64,000 nucleotides of DNA from CATQHD01 sp965202675 (lineage in GTDB: Bacteria; Actinomycetota; Acidimicrobiia; Spongiisociales; Spongiisociaceae): NCBI GenBank assembly GCA_965202675.1, contig OZ241842.1:930001-994000 (forward strand), read 5' to 3'. Below the pieces are notes generated by a model that saw only the letters and a program-made list of their open reading frames with translations, was not told where the DNA came from and did not search any database. Made by a program: the position numbers and the translations under genes. The stretch's first letter is position 1; every line of letters starts with the position of its first letter. Shown here one piece after another: positions 53,531 through 62,209 of this stretch.

Positions 53531-56056
53531 ATGGAACTCAAAGACTATCAACACCGTACACTTGAGATATACAGCTCCTGGCTGGCAACTCTATGTCATG
53601 AATACGAACAGGCAGAGGCGGCCGTTAATTTACTAGCAGGCCAAGGCATAGAGGTTGATGAAGAAATTCGTAACTTCCCGCGTAAGGCATGGAAGAAACT
53701 CGCACAAATTGGCGAGATAGCTGAAAGTGCCCGAAGATATATTGATCGTACCGACGGTGCGGATCGTCCCATCCCACACGCGTGTTTCAAGATTCCAACC
53801 GGCGGGGGTAAGACATTGATAGGGGTTTCAGCACTTGAGCGCCTGAATGAACAGACCGGATTCGTGATGTGGATAGTACCGAGTCGTGCCATATACGCGC
53901 AGACCAAAGCCGCTCTTTGGAATCGTGAACACCCCTACCGTAGATTACTCGAACGAGCTACCGGCGGCCGCGTCAAGGTGCTTGAAAAAGATGATCGTTT
54001 TACCTATGCTGATACTGAGCATTATCTATGTGTAATGCTACTAATGTTTCCATCTATGAACAGACAAAAAAACAAAGAGTTTTTACGTATGTTTCGTGAT
54101 TCCGGTCGTTATGACTCCCTTTTTCCAGACTCCGATGACCGCCGTGCCATGAACAAAATGTTAGAACGACATCCTGATCTTAAACGTACTTCACCTGATG
54201 GACCTGTTGAGCATAGTCTATTCAACGCGCTAAAAATCCTCCGCCCTGTTGTTGTTCTGGATGAGGCACACAAGGCTTATGGGAGAAGAGACGCCGACGA
54301 ATACGTTAAATCCGTAAACCAATTCAATCCTTCGCTGGTGATTGAATTATCAGCTACTCCTAATCGTAATATAAGCAATCTGCTAGTAGATGTTTCCGGT
54401 GTTGAATTGAAAAAGGAAGAAATGATCAAGCTTCCAGTAGAGGTAACGTCATTCGATAACATAGGCTGGCGCGATGCTCTGGCGCGCGCTCATGACAAGC
54501 TAGAAGAATTGACCCTTGAGGCGAATTCACTGCAGGCAAGTGAGGGGCACTATATCCGCCCGATCGCAGTGGTACGAGTTCAACGCACAGGAGCGAACCA
54601 GCGGGATGGGACACACATCCACGCCGAGGATGTTCGTGACCACTTGGTTCAAATTCTCGGCGAAACACCAGAAGCAGTTCGAGTAAAGTCCAGCGAGCGT
54701 GATGAAATCGCAAATGAGGATCTACTTTCAGAGTATTCACCAGTTCGATGGATTATTACAAAAGCAGCATTGATGGAAGGGTGGGACTGTCCATTTGCAT
54801 ATTTGCTTGTTATACTAGACAACACAAATAGTAAACTAGCTCTTACACAACTTATGGGCAGGGTAATGCGCCAGCCTTATGCGCGTCGCTCCGGGCGAGA
54901 ATCTCTGAACCGGTGCTATGTCCACTGTTGGCAGACTTCTGTAGATACCGCTGTTAGACAGGTTAAAAACGGATTAGAAATAGAAGGTCTCACTGGAATT
55001 AGCGAAAACATAATCGGTACTGATGAAATGGAATTCGAAAGACGTAAGGTAGAGCGAAGATTAGCCTTTCGGGATCTTGATATATTTCTCCCGAGAGTAT
55101 TGCACCACAATGGAGAGGACTGGTCCGAACTAGATTATCAGCGCCATATACTCTCAGCCATTGACTGGGATTCAATTACCCCCTCTATACAGTCTTCACA
55201 GTCTTCCAGACTTGGGGTTGATAGAGGCGCCGTAAGTGAAACTGTTACTGTAGATGTTGGATCAAGCCAGTATTCAACCCTGATATCAGAACGTCTTCAA
55301 GTGAATACTACGATCACTTTAGAATGGTTTACTCGTCAGATAAATGACCTCGTGCCAAATCCTTGGAGAGGTGCGTACATTGTTGATAAGTTGATAAGAA
55401 CCTGGCGGGCAAAGGGTTTAGACGACGAACAAATATATAGACAGCGCCGCCAACTAGCAACAAACCTGCGGGAAGGTATAGCAAGTGAGATAGAACATTT
55501 CGCTGAGCAAATATTCCGTAACAAACTCCTAGCCGGAGATATACGTTTTGATCTTGAAGTCGGCCAACCTAACTTTCGTATGCCTGATACCATTCAGCTA
55601 CGCGTCTCGCCAAACGACCATTATCTGCAAGAATACGGCCAGCCCGTGCAAAGAAGCCTTTTTGAATTAACCTTAGAGCGAGACTTCAACAAGCTAGAAC
55701 GCAAATTTGCGTTTTACCTAGATGCTCGAGAGGCAATCCAGTGGTGGCATCGCGTAGCCGTACGCCAACAGCATGAATACTACCTCAGGGGATGGAAGCC
55801 GGATCGTATCTGGCCTGACTTTTTAGCGATATCAGACGATTCCAATGGTACTGCCGAACTTTTGATTTTTGAGACCAAAAGCAAGCATCTTGATAACCCC
55901 GACACACACTACAAGCAAAAGGTGCTAACGGCTCTTGAACAACGTTTCAACGACAGCCGGGCTGAATACGGAGCCGTCACGGTGGCAAGTGGTCCGGCAA
56001 AAGGCCGGTTTAGGATCGTGTTCGACGAAGAAAACTTTGATTCGATATGGTCGTAA
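53531..56056 (+). CDS. Type III restriction-modification Res subunit
   Basis: ATP-dependent helicase/nuclease partner of Mod. The 841-residue protein has KIPTGGGKTLIG near 88-98, VVLDEAHKAYG near 243, a conserved LMGRVMRQPYARR helicase motif near 443, and a C-terminal PD-(D/E)XK site formed by PDFLAI and IFETKSK (about 762-783). ATG follows the Mod stop by 9 nt. Both subunits appear intact. Confidence 0.92.
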   Translation: MELKDYQHRTLEIYSSWLATLCHEYEQAEAAVNLLAGQGIEVDEEIRNFPRKAWKKLAQIGEIAESARRYIDRTDGADRPIPHACFKIPTGGGKTLIGVSALERLNEQTGFVMWIVPSRAIYAQTKAALWNREHPYRRLLERATGGRVKVLEKDDRFTYADTEHYLCVMLLMFPSMNRQKNKEFLRMFRDSGRYDSLFPDSDDRRAMNKMLERHPDLKRTSPDGPVEHSLFNALKILRPVVVLDEAHKAYGRRDADEYVKSVNQFNPSLVIELSATPNRNISNLLVDVSGVELKKEEMIKLPVEVTSFDNIGWRDALARAHDKLEELTLEANSLQASEGHYIRPIAVVRVQRTGANQRDGTHIHAEDVRDHLVQILGETPEAVRVKSSERDEIANEDLLSEYSPVRWIITKAALMEGWDCPFAYLLVILDNTNSKLALTQLMGRVMRQPYARRSGRESLNRCYVHCWQTSVDTAVRQVKNGLEIEGLTGISENIIGTDEMEFERRKVERRLAFRDLDIFLPRVLHHNGEDWSELDYQRHILSAIDWDSITPSIQSSQSSRLGVDRGAVSETVTVDVGSSQYSTLISERLQVNTTITLEWFTRQINDLVPNPWRGAYIVDKLIRTWRAKGLDDEQIYRQRRQLATNLREGIASEIEHFAEQIFRNKLLAGDIRFDLEVGQPNFRMPDTIQLRVSPNDHYLQEYGQPVQRSLFELTLERDFNKLERKFAFYLDAREAIQWWHRVAVRQQHEYYLRGWKPDRIWPDFLAISDDSNGTAELLIFETKSKHLDNPDTHYKQKVLTALEQRFNDSRAEYGAVTVASGPAKGRFRIVFDEENFDSIWS

Positions 56057-56132
56057 ACACCTCCGGCCTATTGATAGCCGATAGCCTACGAAATGGCAAC
56101 GGACGCTTCCTTTGCGCCGGTGAGCAGCACCC

Positions 56133-56225
56133 ATGAGGCCGGGAACCGCAGTCGCTCTGCTCGCCCTGCTGGCCGTGATCGGGCTGGCCGGGGTCGTCTT
56201 CACCATACAGCTGCTCAACCTGTAG
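56133..56225 (+). CDS. Small single-helix membrane peptide
   Basis: A 30-residue ORF, MRPGTAVALLALLAVIGLAG then VVFTIQLLNL, which would form one transmembrane helix. GC content returns here to the genome level. No ribosome site stands out except ggtgagcag. It is too short to recognise and could be chance. Confidence 0.35.
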   Translation: MRPGTAVALLALLAVIGLAGVVFTIQLLNL

Positions 56226-56244
56226 GTCTGACAGCGGCGGGCGG

Positions 56245-57063
56245 CTATTCCCGGGTGATCACTACCGGGGTACCCGCCCCTATCGTGAAGTGTTCGTCGG
56301 CGCGGCCTCCGCGGACGGCCAGCGCCATGAGGCCGGCCGAGTCGACATGGAGGAGGGGGCGGCCCGGCGCCGCGTCGGCGTAGGCCTCCACCCAGGGCGT
56401 CCGGTGCTTCATCGGCCCTATTTGCACCGCCGGCTGCTCCCCCGGCGACATCCCGGCTTCCGCCAGGTCCTCAGGGGAGATGTTGGTCTGGACGTTGCCG
56501 TAGCCGTCCACCCACCAGGCCAAGCCCTCGACCTTCCCCTTCGACACCTCGGACAGCGGCAACAGGAGCGGGGTGAGGGTGTGGGGGGCGACCTCGCGGC
56601 CCAGGCCGGGGGGCTCGACCTGGCCGGAAGCCAGCAGGGCGGCCGCCGGGGCGAAACGGTCGCGCCCTTCGAAGGTGCGGCCGGCGGCAGGGAGCATCAC
56701 CTCCGGGTTCTCGATCGAGAAGACCCGCCGGGCGCCGCCGAGCAGAGCCGCCGCCGGGGAGAGCAGCCCGTTGTCGGGGCCGACCAGCCACCCCCAATCG
56801 GTCTCGGCGGCCACCGCCCTCCTGTCGGTTCCCACCCCCGGGTCCACCACCGCCAGGGCGACTCCGGGCGGCATGTACTGGATCGCCCGCAGCAACATGA
56901 GCGCCCCCCACCGGATGTCGCCGGGAGGTACGTCGTGGCTCAGGTCGATCACCCGGCACTGCGGAGCCAGAGCGGCGATCACTCCATGCACCACCCCGAC
57001 GAACTCGTCCCGCCGGCCGAAGTCGGACATGAAAGCGATGGGCAGGGGCAGCGCGGCGGTCAC
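56245..57063 (-). CDS. SAM hydroxide adenosyltransferase (DUF62 family)
   Basis: Hydrolyses S-adenosylmethionine to adenosine and methionine. The 272-residue protein has the N-terminal SDFGRRDEFVGVVHGVI, then VIDLSHDVPPGDIRWGA, VDPGVGTDRR and GPDNGLL, all SAM hydrolase/chlorinase family signatures. No chlorinase-specific context is present, so the hydrolase role is preferred. Single gene. Confidence 0.9.
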   Translation of the reverse strand: MTAALPLPIAFMSDFGRRDEFVGVVHGVIAALAPQCRVIDLSHDVPPGDIRWGALMLLRAIQYMPPGVALAVVDPGVGTDRRAVAAETDWGWLVGPDNGLLSPAAALLGGARRVFSIENPEVMLPAAGRTFEGRDRFAPAAALLASGQVEPPGLGREVAPHTLTPLLLPLSEVSKGKVEGLAWWVDGYGNVQTNISPEDLAEAGMSPGEQPAVQIGPMKHRTPWVEAYADAAPGRPLLHVDSAGLMALAVRGGRADEHFTIGAGTPVVITRE

Positions 57064-57405
57064 GTGGAGTCGAGTCTAGGAACCTTCAGGAGAACGAACA
57101 GAGGGGCAAAGGCCAAGCCCGAGGCGCCTTTACCGATTTCCACCGCACTTCCCCTAACGGATTCTCCCGGCTCCGGCCCCTCGGGCTTTGTTCCCCGACA
57201 ACTCTACGGCCTGGCTCGCCGCCGTCAAATCCTCTTATATGTATCGATGAGCAACGCCAAAATATCCTGATCGGCGGAAATTACGGCGTTCTCCACACAA
57301 TCCCCAGGGGTTGTGCACACCTTTTGTAGATAATTATCCAAGGACTTTTTTCGCGACCCGGAGACGGCCCCGGCCCCCCCACCGCACCCATAGGCGCGGG
57401 TTGCC
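57064..57405. other. Intergenic region with DnaA-box-like words
   Basis: About 340 nt. No gene is visible. Around 57290-57345 there are the words cacacaatcc, ccccagggg, ttgtgcacacc and ttatccaagg, which resemble DnaA-box half-sites in spacing and content, in a locally AT-richer stretch. The evidence is weak and the rest of the region shows nothing. Confidence 0.3.
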
Positions 57406-57846
57406 CTAACGGGCGAAACCGGCCTGCAGCAGGGGCCGGAAGGACAGCTCCACCAGCTCGTAGATCTCGGCGAACACGTAGGAAAGGGTCTCCTCGTCGG
57501 CATGCCCGGCTTCTATCCGGCCGAGCAGGTAGATCTCGCCGTTGCGGTCGGCGGCGAAGTGGACCCGCCACGCCCGCAGGTTGCGGAACAGCAGCTGGCG
57601 GTGCACCTCCCCCACCCTCCGGGGAGGAGCGGGCAGCACATAGGCCTCGAAGGAAACCGTCAGGTCCCCCGGCGTTACCCACACGGTGGTGAAATCGCGG
57701 GTCTGCTGGGCCATGCGCACCGCCCAGCGCCCTTCCACCAGCTCGGCCGCCGCCACGTCGGAATCCGGATCCGCCGCCCAGGCCTCGAACACCGCCCCCA
57801 GACGGGCGGAGAGCCCGGCGCGGCCCCCGGGTTCAGCCCCCTCCAT
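57406..57846 (-). CDS. YbjN-domain protein
   Basis: A 146-residue protein resembling the YbjN/T3SS-chaperone-like fold: RMAQQTRDFTTVWVTPGDLTVSFEAYVLPAP, then LLFRNLRAWRVHFAADRNGEIYLLGRI, and an acidic helix at the end. YbjN genes commonly follow mshA in actinobacteria, which supports the call. It overlaps mshA by 14 nt. Confidence 0.75.
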   Translation of the reverse strand: MEGAEPGGRAGLSARLGAVFEAWAADPDSDVAAAELVEGRWAVRMAQQTRDFTTVWVTPGDLTVSFEAYVLPAPPRRVGEVHRQLLFRNLRAWRVHFAADRNGEIYLLGRIEAGHADEETLSYVFAEIYELVELSFRPLLQAGFAR

Positions 57847-59068
57847 CCGTCACCCCCTTGTAGAGCTCCAGCAGACGGTCGGCGGTGTGCCCCCAACCAT
57901 ACCGCCGGCCCACAGACAGGGCGCCCGCGGCCAGCTCGCGCCACCGGGCGGGCGAACCGAGCATGTCCGCCAGCGCCCGGCCGTAGTCGACCGGATCCCA
58001 TCCGTCCACCAGCACCCCCGACACGCCGTCCGCCACCACATACCGCAGGCCCCCCACCCCGGCGGCCACCACCGGAAGCCCGCAGGCCTGCGCCTCGGCG
58101 GCCACCAGACCGAACGACTCGCTCCGCGAGGGCGCCACCAGCGCATCGGCCGCCCGGTAGAACACCGGCATGCGCCGATGGGGCTGCGGCCCCCACCAGC
58201 TCACCGACTCCTCCATCCCCAGCCGGGCGGCCAGGCGGCGGGTCATCCGGTATTCCTCCCCGCCTCCGGGGCCGCTCGGCCCCCCCACCACCAACATCCG
58301 CACGGCGGGCAGCCGGCCGCGCACCGCGGCCAGCGCCTCGATCGCCACGTCCAGGCCCTTCAGGGGCTGGATGCGCCCCGCGAACAGCACCGTGGGCCGG
58401 TCGTCGAGGCCCAGGCTCTCCCGCGCCCGCCCCCGGTCGCCCGGCCGGAACCGCTCCAGGTCCACGCCGGGCGGGTTGATGCACAGCACACTGGGGTCGG
58501 CGCCGTAGTGCTCGATCAGCTGGTCGGCTTCATACTCGGTGGAGGCAATCACGCAGTCGGAGGAGGAGATGACCTCGTGCTCGGCGGCGATGCGCAGCAG
58601 CGGTTCGGGCGGCTGACCGGGGCGGCGGGTGGCGTCCTTGACCCGGCCCAGGGTGTGGAAGGAGTTGACCAGCGGCAGCCCGGTGGCCTGCTTGACGATC
58701 AGCCCCGACCAGCCGGACAACCAGTAGTGGCTGTGGATGAGCCCGGGGCGGGCGCCGTCGGTGAGCGTTCCTTCTATCGCCCCCGCCACCCGCTCGGCGA
58801 AGGGCCCGACCCAGCCGTCCAGAGCCGCCGGCGGAAGCGGGGCGGGGGGGCCGGCGTCCACGAGCATCACCCGGTATCCGCCCGGCGCGTCCACCGCATC
58901 GGGCTGGTCGGAGGCGGTGCGGCGGGTGAAGACCGTCACCCCCACCCCCCGGCGCCCCAGGGCGGCGGCCAGCTCGTCGATGTAGACGTTCATCCCCCCG
59001 GCGTCGCCCGACCCGGGTCGGTCGAGGGGAGAGGTGTGCATGGACAGGAACGCCGCCCCGCCGGTCAC
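57833..59068 (-). CDS. mshA: D-inositol-3-phosphate glycosyltransferase
   Basis: First enzyme of mycothiol synthesis: transfers GlcNAc from UDP-GlcNAc to inositol-3-phosphate. The GTG at 59068 overlaps the previous stop as GTGA and gives 411 residues. GT4 motifs seen are HTSPLDRPGSGDAGGMNVY, SHYWLSGWSG, FAGRIQPLKGLDVAIEALA and APSRSESFGLVAAEAQACGLPVVA. Mycothiol is restricted to actinobacteria, a taxonomic marker. Confidence 0.92.
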   Translation of the reverse strand: MTGGAAFLSMHTSPLDRPGSGDAGGMNVYIDELAAALGRRGVGVTVFTRRTASDQPDAVDAPGGYRVMLVDAGPPAPLPPAALDGWVGPFAERVAGAIEGTLTDGARPGLIHSHYWLSGWSGLIVKQATGLPLVNSFHTLGRVKDATRRPGQPPEPLLRIAAEHEVISSSDCVIASTEYEADQLIEHYGADPSVLCINPPGVDLERFRPGDRGRARESLGLDDRPTVLFAGRIQPLKGLDVAIEALAAVRGRLPAVRMLVVGGPSGPGGGEEYRMTRRLAARLGMEESVSWWGPQPHRRMPVFYRAADALVAPSRSESFGLVAAEAQACGLPVVAAGVGGLRYVVADGVSGVLVDGWDPVDYGRALADMLGSPARWRELAAGALSVGRRYGWGHTADRLLELYKGVTDGGG

Positions 59069-59985
59069 ACCGCCCCCTCCACCATATACAGGGGCCGGCG
59101 GCGCGCCCCCATCCGCAGCTTGTAGGCCTCCTCCCCCTTCAGGAAGTCGAACACCCCGAGCCCCTCGTCGATGGCGGCGCGGATCAACCCGGCCAGCAGC
59201 ACCACGCCGGGCGAGGCATGCCGCAGATCCGGGTCGTAGGCCGAGTTGTAGAGGTAGTAGCCGGACCGGTCGGAGTAACCGAGGACGGCGGCCGCCATCT
59301 GCGGACCGTCGCCGTACAGGGCGTCGAGCCGCCAGCCGCCCCCCGCCAGCAGGTCGGTGAAAAACCCCTCCATCCGATCGGTCATGAACGAACCCTTGCG
59401 GCCCTTCGACCGGCGGTGCAGGCCGAAGAAATGATCGAGGGCGGAACCGGCCTCGCGGTGGCACACCAACCGCGGGGGTCCCAGCACCGCCTCGAAACGG
59501 CGCCGCTTGCGGCGGGTCTCGTGCCGCTCCTTCTTGCCGATGCCCTTCAGGTAGTCGTCGAAGGCGGCGGGCAGCTCCAGCACCGCGGTCGAGGAATGGG
59601 CGGCCGTCTCATGGGAGACCCCGGCCCGGGCGAGGGCGGCGGTGAACACCCCGGCCGCCCGGGCGGGCAGGGAATCGAAGCGGAAAGCCCGGCCCGGCGG
59701 CAGCCGCCCGAACAGGTCCTCCAGCAGCTTCGAGGCGTCGCCGGACGGCGACCGGTAGTCGATCAGATCCTCGTGCCCCATCAGCTCGAGGCGGCCGCCG
59801 GCCTCCACCAGCACCGCTTCCCCCCGTTCGTCCGCCAGGACCACGGGCGTTTGGCCGGGGCGGGCGGTGTGCCGCCAGACGGCTTCCAGGAAGCGGCGGC
59901 CGGCGAACGGACCGATTCGGGGGGCGGCCGGGGGGTGGGCGTCCTCCGTTCCGTCGAACAGGCCGGGAACGGAGCGCGCCCGCAC
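59065..59985 (-). CDS. GNAT/FemAB-like acyltransferase (BioF2 type)
   Basis: A 306-residue protein. The segments GIGKKERHETRRKRRRFEA (around residue 174) and YSDRSGYYLYNSAYDPDLRHASPGVVLLAGLIRAAIDEGLGVFDFLKGEEAYK match the GNAT_6 family. Members transfer acyl or aminoacyl groups, often in cell envelope synthesis. It lies 3 nt after an M23 peptidase gene and overlaps mshA, so an envelope or thiol-metabolism link is possible. Confidence 0.8.
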   Translation of the reverse strand: MRARSVPGLFDGTEDAHPPAAPRIGPFAGRRFLEAVWRHTARPGQTPVVLADERGEAVLVEAGGRLELMGHEDLIDYRSPSGDASKLLEDLFGRLPPGRAFRFDSLPARAAGVFTAALARAGVSHETAAHSSTAVLELPAAFDDYLKGIGKKERHETRRKRRRFEAVLGPPRLVCHREAGSALDHFFGLHRRSKGRKGSFMTDRMEGFFTDLLAGGGWRLDALYGDGPQMAAAVLGYSDRSGYYLYNSAYDPDLRHASPGVVLLAGLIRAAIDEGLGVFDFLKGEEAYKLRMGARRRPLYMVEGAV

Positions 59986-59988
59986 GAG

Positions 59989-61101
59989 TCACCTACAGGC
60001 CTGTACGAGGGTCGGGTAGGGGTTCACGGGCGGGCGGGTCTTGCCGCCGGGGTGGAGCTGGAAGTGGAGGTGGGGAGCGCCGCCGCGGGCGTTCCCGCTG
60101 TTGCCGTTGTAGCCGATCACCTGCCCCCGGCTGACCCGCAGCCCGTTGGCCATCCCCGATGCGAATCCGCTGAGATGGGCGTAGTAGTAATCCACCCCGT
60201 GGTCGGCCGACAGCCAGACGGCGGTGCCGCCCAACCCGCTGTTCCGCAGGATAACCGTCCCGGAGGCCACCGCGTACAGGGGCTGGCCCATGGGCGCGAA
60301 CAGGTCGTTTCCCCGGTGTCTGCGTCCGCCGGAGCGGGGATAGCCCCAGTCGTTCACGAAAGAAGCCGCCGCCGGATCCATGGGGCAGATGAACCCGGGG
60401 GTGACCGCAGAGGACACGCCTCCGGCCCCGCCGGAGCGGCGGGCCGCGGCGATGGCCGCCGCCCGGGCGAGCTCGGCCTGCCGGGTCCGGTACAGGCGCT
60501 GGCATTCCCCTTTGAGCTCGCGGGCCGCGTCCAGGACCTCGTCGGTGGCGGCCGCCAGCACCTGGGCCAGCCGTCCGGCTTCGGCTTCCACCACCAGCAG
60601 GCGGGCGGTGCGCTCGTCCAGCTCCAGCTGCATGGCCTCGGTCTCCGAGACGATCACGGCCAGGCGGTCGACGGCCGCCACCTGCTCGGTGGTAACCGCC
60701 TTCAGGAACTCCTGCCCGGTGATGATCTCATCCAGGGAACGGGTCTGGAACACTATCCCGCTGAGCTCCGTTCCGGCGGCCATGTAGGCCTCCACCCCCC
60801 AATCCACCACCCGGTCGTGCAGCTCCTCCAGCTCTCCCCGGCGCTCGGCGATCTGCCGCTCCAACCGGCCGGCCCGGTCGGAGGTGACGTCCCGCTCCGA
60901 ATAGAGCTCGGCGTACCGGGCCTGGGCCGCATCCCGCTCCTCGATGGAGGCGTCGAGGCGCTCCTTGGCCCCCCGGTACTCGGTGCAGGCCTCGTCCACC
61001 TCCGCCTGGGTGACCGCCGTCGAAGGGGGGGCGTCCAAGACCACAGCCGCAACCGCGGCCAGGACAAACGCGAGCAGAAGCCGTCCCGGGTGCCTGATCA
61101 T
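59989..61101 (-). CDS. M23 (LytM-type) peptidase with coiled-coil domain
   Basis: A 370-residue secreted protein from the ATG at 61101 with a signal peptide (RLLLAFVLAAVAAVVL). A long coiled coil (about 35-225) is followed by the LytM domain with HRGNDLFAP and HLHFQLHPGGK, which supply the zinc ligands. Coiled-coil LytM proteins cut peptidoglycan or activate amidases, as EnvC does. An in-frame ATG at 61134 is less likely. Confidence 0.88.
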   Translation of the reverse strand: MIRHPGRLLLAFVLAAVAAVVLDAPPSTAVTQAEVDEACTEYRGAKERLDASIEERDAAQARYAELYSERDVTSDRAGRLERQIAERRGELEELHDRVVDWGVEAYMAAGTELSGIVFQTRSLDEIITGQEFLKAVTTEQVAAVDRLAVIVSETEAMQLELDERTARLLVVEAEAGRLAQVLAAATDEVLDAARELKGECQRLYRTRQAELARAAAIAAARRSGGAGGVSSAVTPGFICPMDPAAASFVNDWGYPRSGGRRHRGNDLFAPMGQPLYAVASGTVILRNSGLGGTAVWLSADHGVDYYYAHLSGFASGMANGLRVSRGQVIGYNGNSGNARGGAPHLHFQLHPGGKTRPPVNPYPTLVQACR

Positions 61102-61189
61102 CGTTGCCGCAGGGTAGCCGCGTCCCGGCGCCATATAGATGCCCCCGTCTCCGGTCCGGTGCTTCCGGGGAGGCCTCCGGCTTACGGCC

Positions 61190-62173
61190 TCAGGAGACCA
61201 GCCACAGGATGGGCATGAAAACGGCCGCCGCCGCCATCGGGCTGTCCAACCCCGTCAGGGTGCCGTCCGGGCGCACCGAGAGGCGGATATGCCCCGTCCT
61301 GAAGGCGGCGCCGATGCCCCGGCCGGCAAACATGGCCGCCGCCAGCACCAGCCCGATGAAGAACCAGCTGAGCAGGTCGAAATCCCACAGGTAGGCCACC
61401 GCCAGCGCCGTCAACACCGTGATGACCGAGGTGACCATGTAGGGGTCCATCACCTGGGAGCGGCGCTCGGCGACCCGCCCCACCAGCACGCCCGCCGCCA
61501 CGATTATCAAAAAGCCGGCTATCCGGCTGCCGCCTGCGGTCGAGGCCCTGGCCAGCAGGACAGATCCGGTGGCCAGCGAGACCAGCAGGGCGCACAGCAC
61601 CGAGGCCGCCATGGTGGTCAGGTCGCGGGCCCGGGGCCGGATCACCGTCCATCCCATCACCATCACCGACGAGGCGGCCACGCCTATGCCCAGACCGGGC
61701 ACCCCCCAGGCGGCGTTGGCGGTTACGGAGACCAGGACGGCGGCGAGAAGGGGGCCGTAATCGATCCTGAAGTCGCCGTCGGAAGCGGCGTGGGTCAGGT
61801 CCAGCACCCACAGGGCGGCGGCGCCCACCCATACGGCGGCCAGCGCGGCCGGCCCCAGGGCATTGGCGGCCAGCAACGCGGCGGCCAGCGCCGCCAGGAA
61901 AACGCTTTCGAGGGCGCCGCCCATCTGAGGCGCCGCCCCTCCGGAGACAGGCGGGATGACGGCCAGCTCGTCGGCTTCGGAAACCGGATCGGAGGCAACG
62001 GCCTCTTCCCCGTTCTTCCAGATGCGGGCGGCCTGCATGCGCCGGTCGAAGTCAGGACCGTACCGGGCGGAGAGGGCCGCGGCCACCTCCCCCACCGTCC
62101 CGCCATCGACCTCGGCGTGGGAGGTTCCCGCCATCTCCCGCAGGTTTGCGAACAGTCTTACTCGCGCCATCAC
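61190..62173 (-). CDS. MoaD/ThiS-like domain fused to a polytopic membrane domain
   Basis: A 327-residue protein. The first 79 residues form a ubiquitin-like MoaD/ThiS domain (MARVRLFANLREMAGTSHAEV ... ELAVIPPVSGG), ending in the diglycine at 78-79 that sulfur carriers need free. Instead of stopping, the frame runs on for 248 more residues with about seven hydrophobic helices, in the style of a phosphatidate cytidylyltransferase (DPYMVTSVITVLTALAVAYLWDFD, then GLDSPMAAAAV). Start at 62173 or 62170. The fusion is uninterrupted. Confidence 0.8.
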   Translation of the reverse strand: MMARVRLFANLREMAGTSHAEVDGGTVGEVAAALSARYGPDFDRRMQAARIWKNGEEAVASDPVSEADELAVIPPVSGGAAPQMGGALESVFLAALAAALLAANALGPAALAAVWVGAAALWVLDLTHAASDGDFRIDYGPLLAAVLVSVTANAAWGVPGLGIGVAASSVMVMGWTVIRPRARDLTTMAASVLCALLVSLATGSVLLARASTAGGSRIAGFLIIVAAGVLVGRVAERRSQVMDPYMVTSVITVLTALAVAYLWDFDLLSWFFIGLVLAAAMFAGRGIGAAFRTGHIRLSVRPDGTLTGLDSPMAAAAVFMPILWLVS

Positions 62174-62209
62174 CCGCAGGCTACCCCCGAATCCGCCCGG
62201 CCCCTGTCA

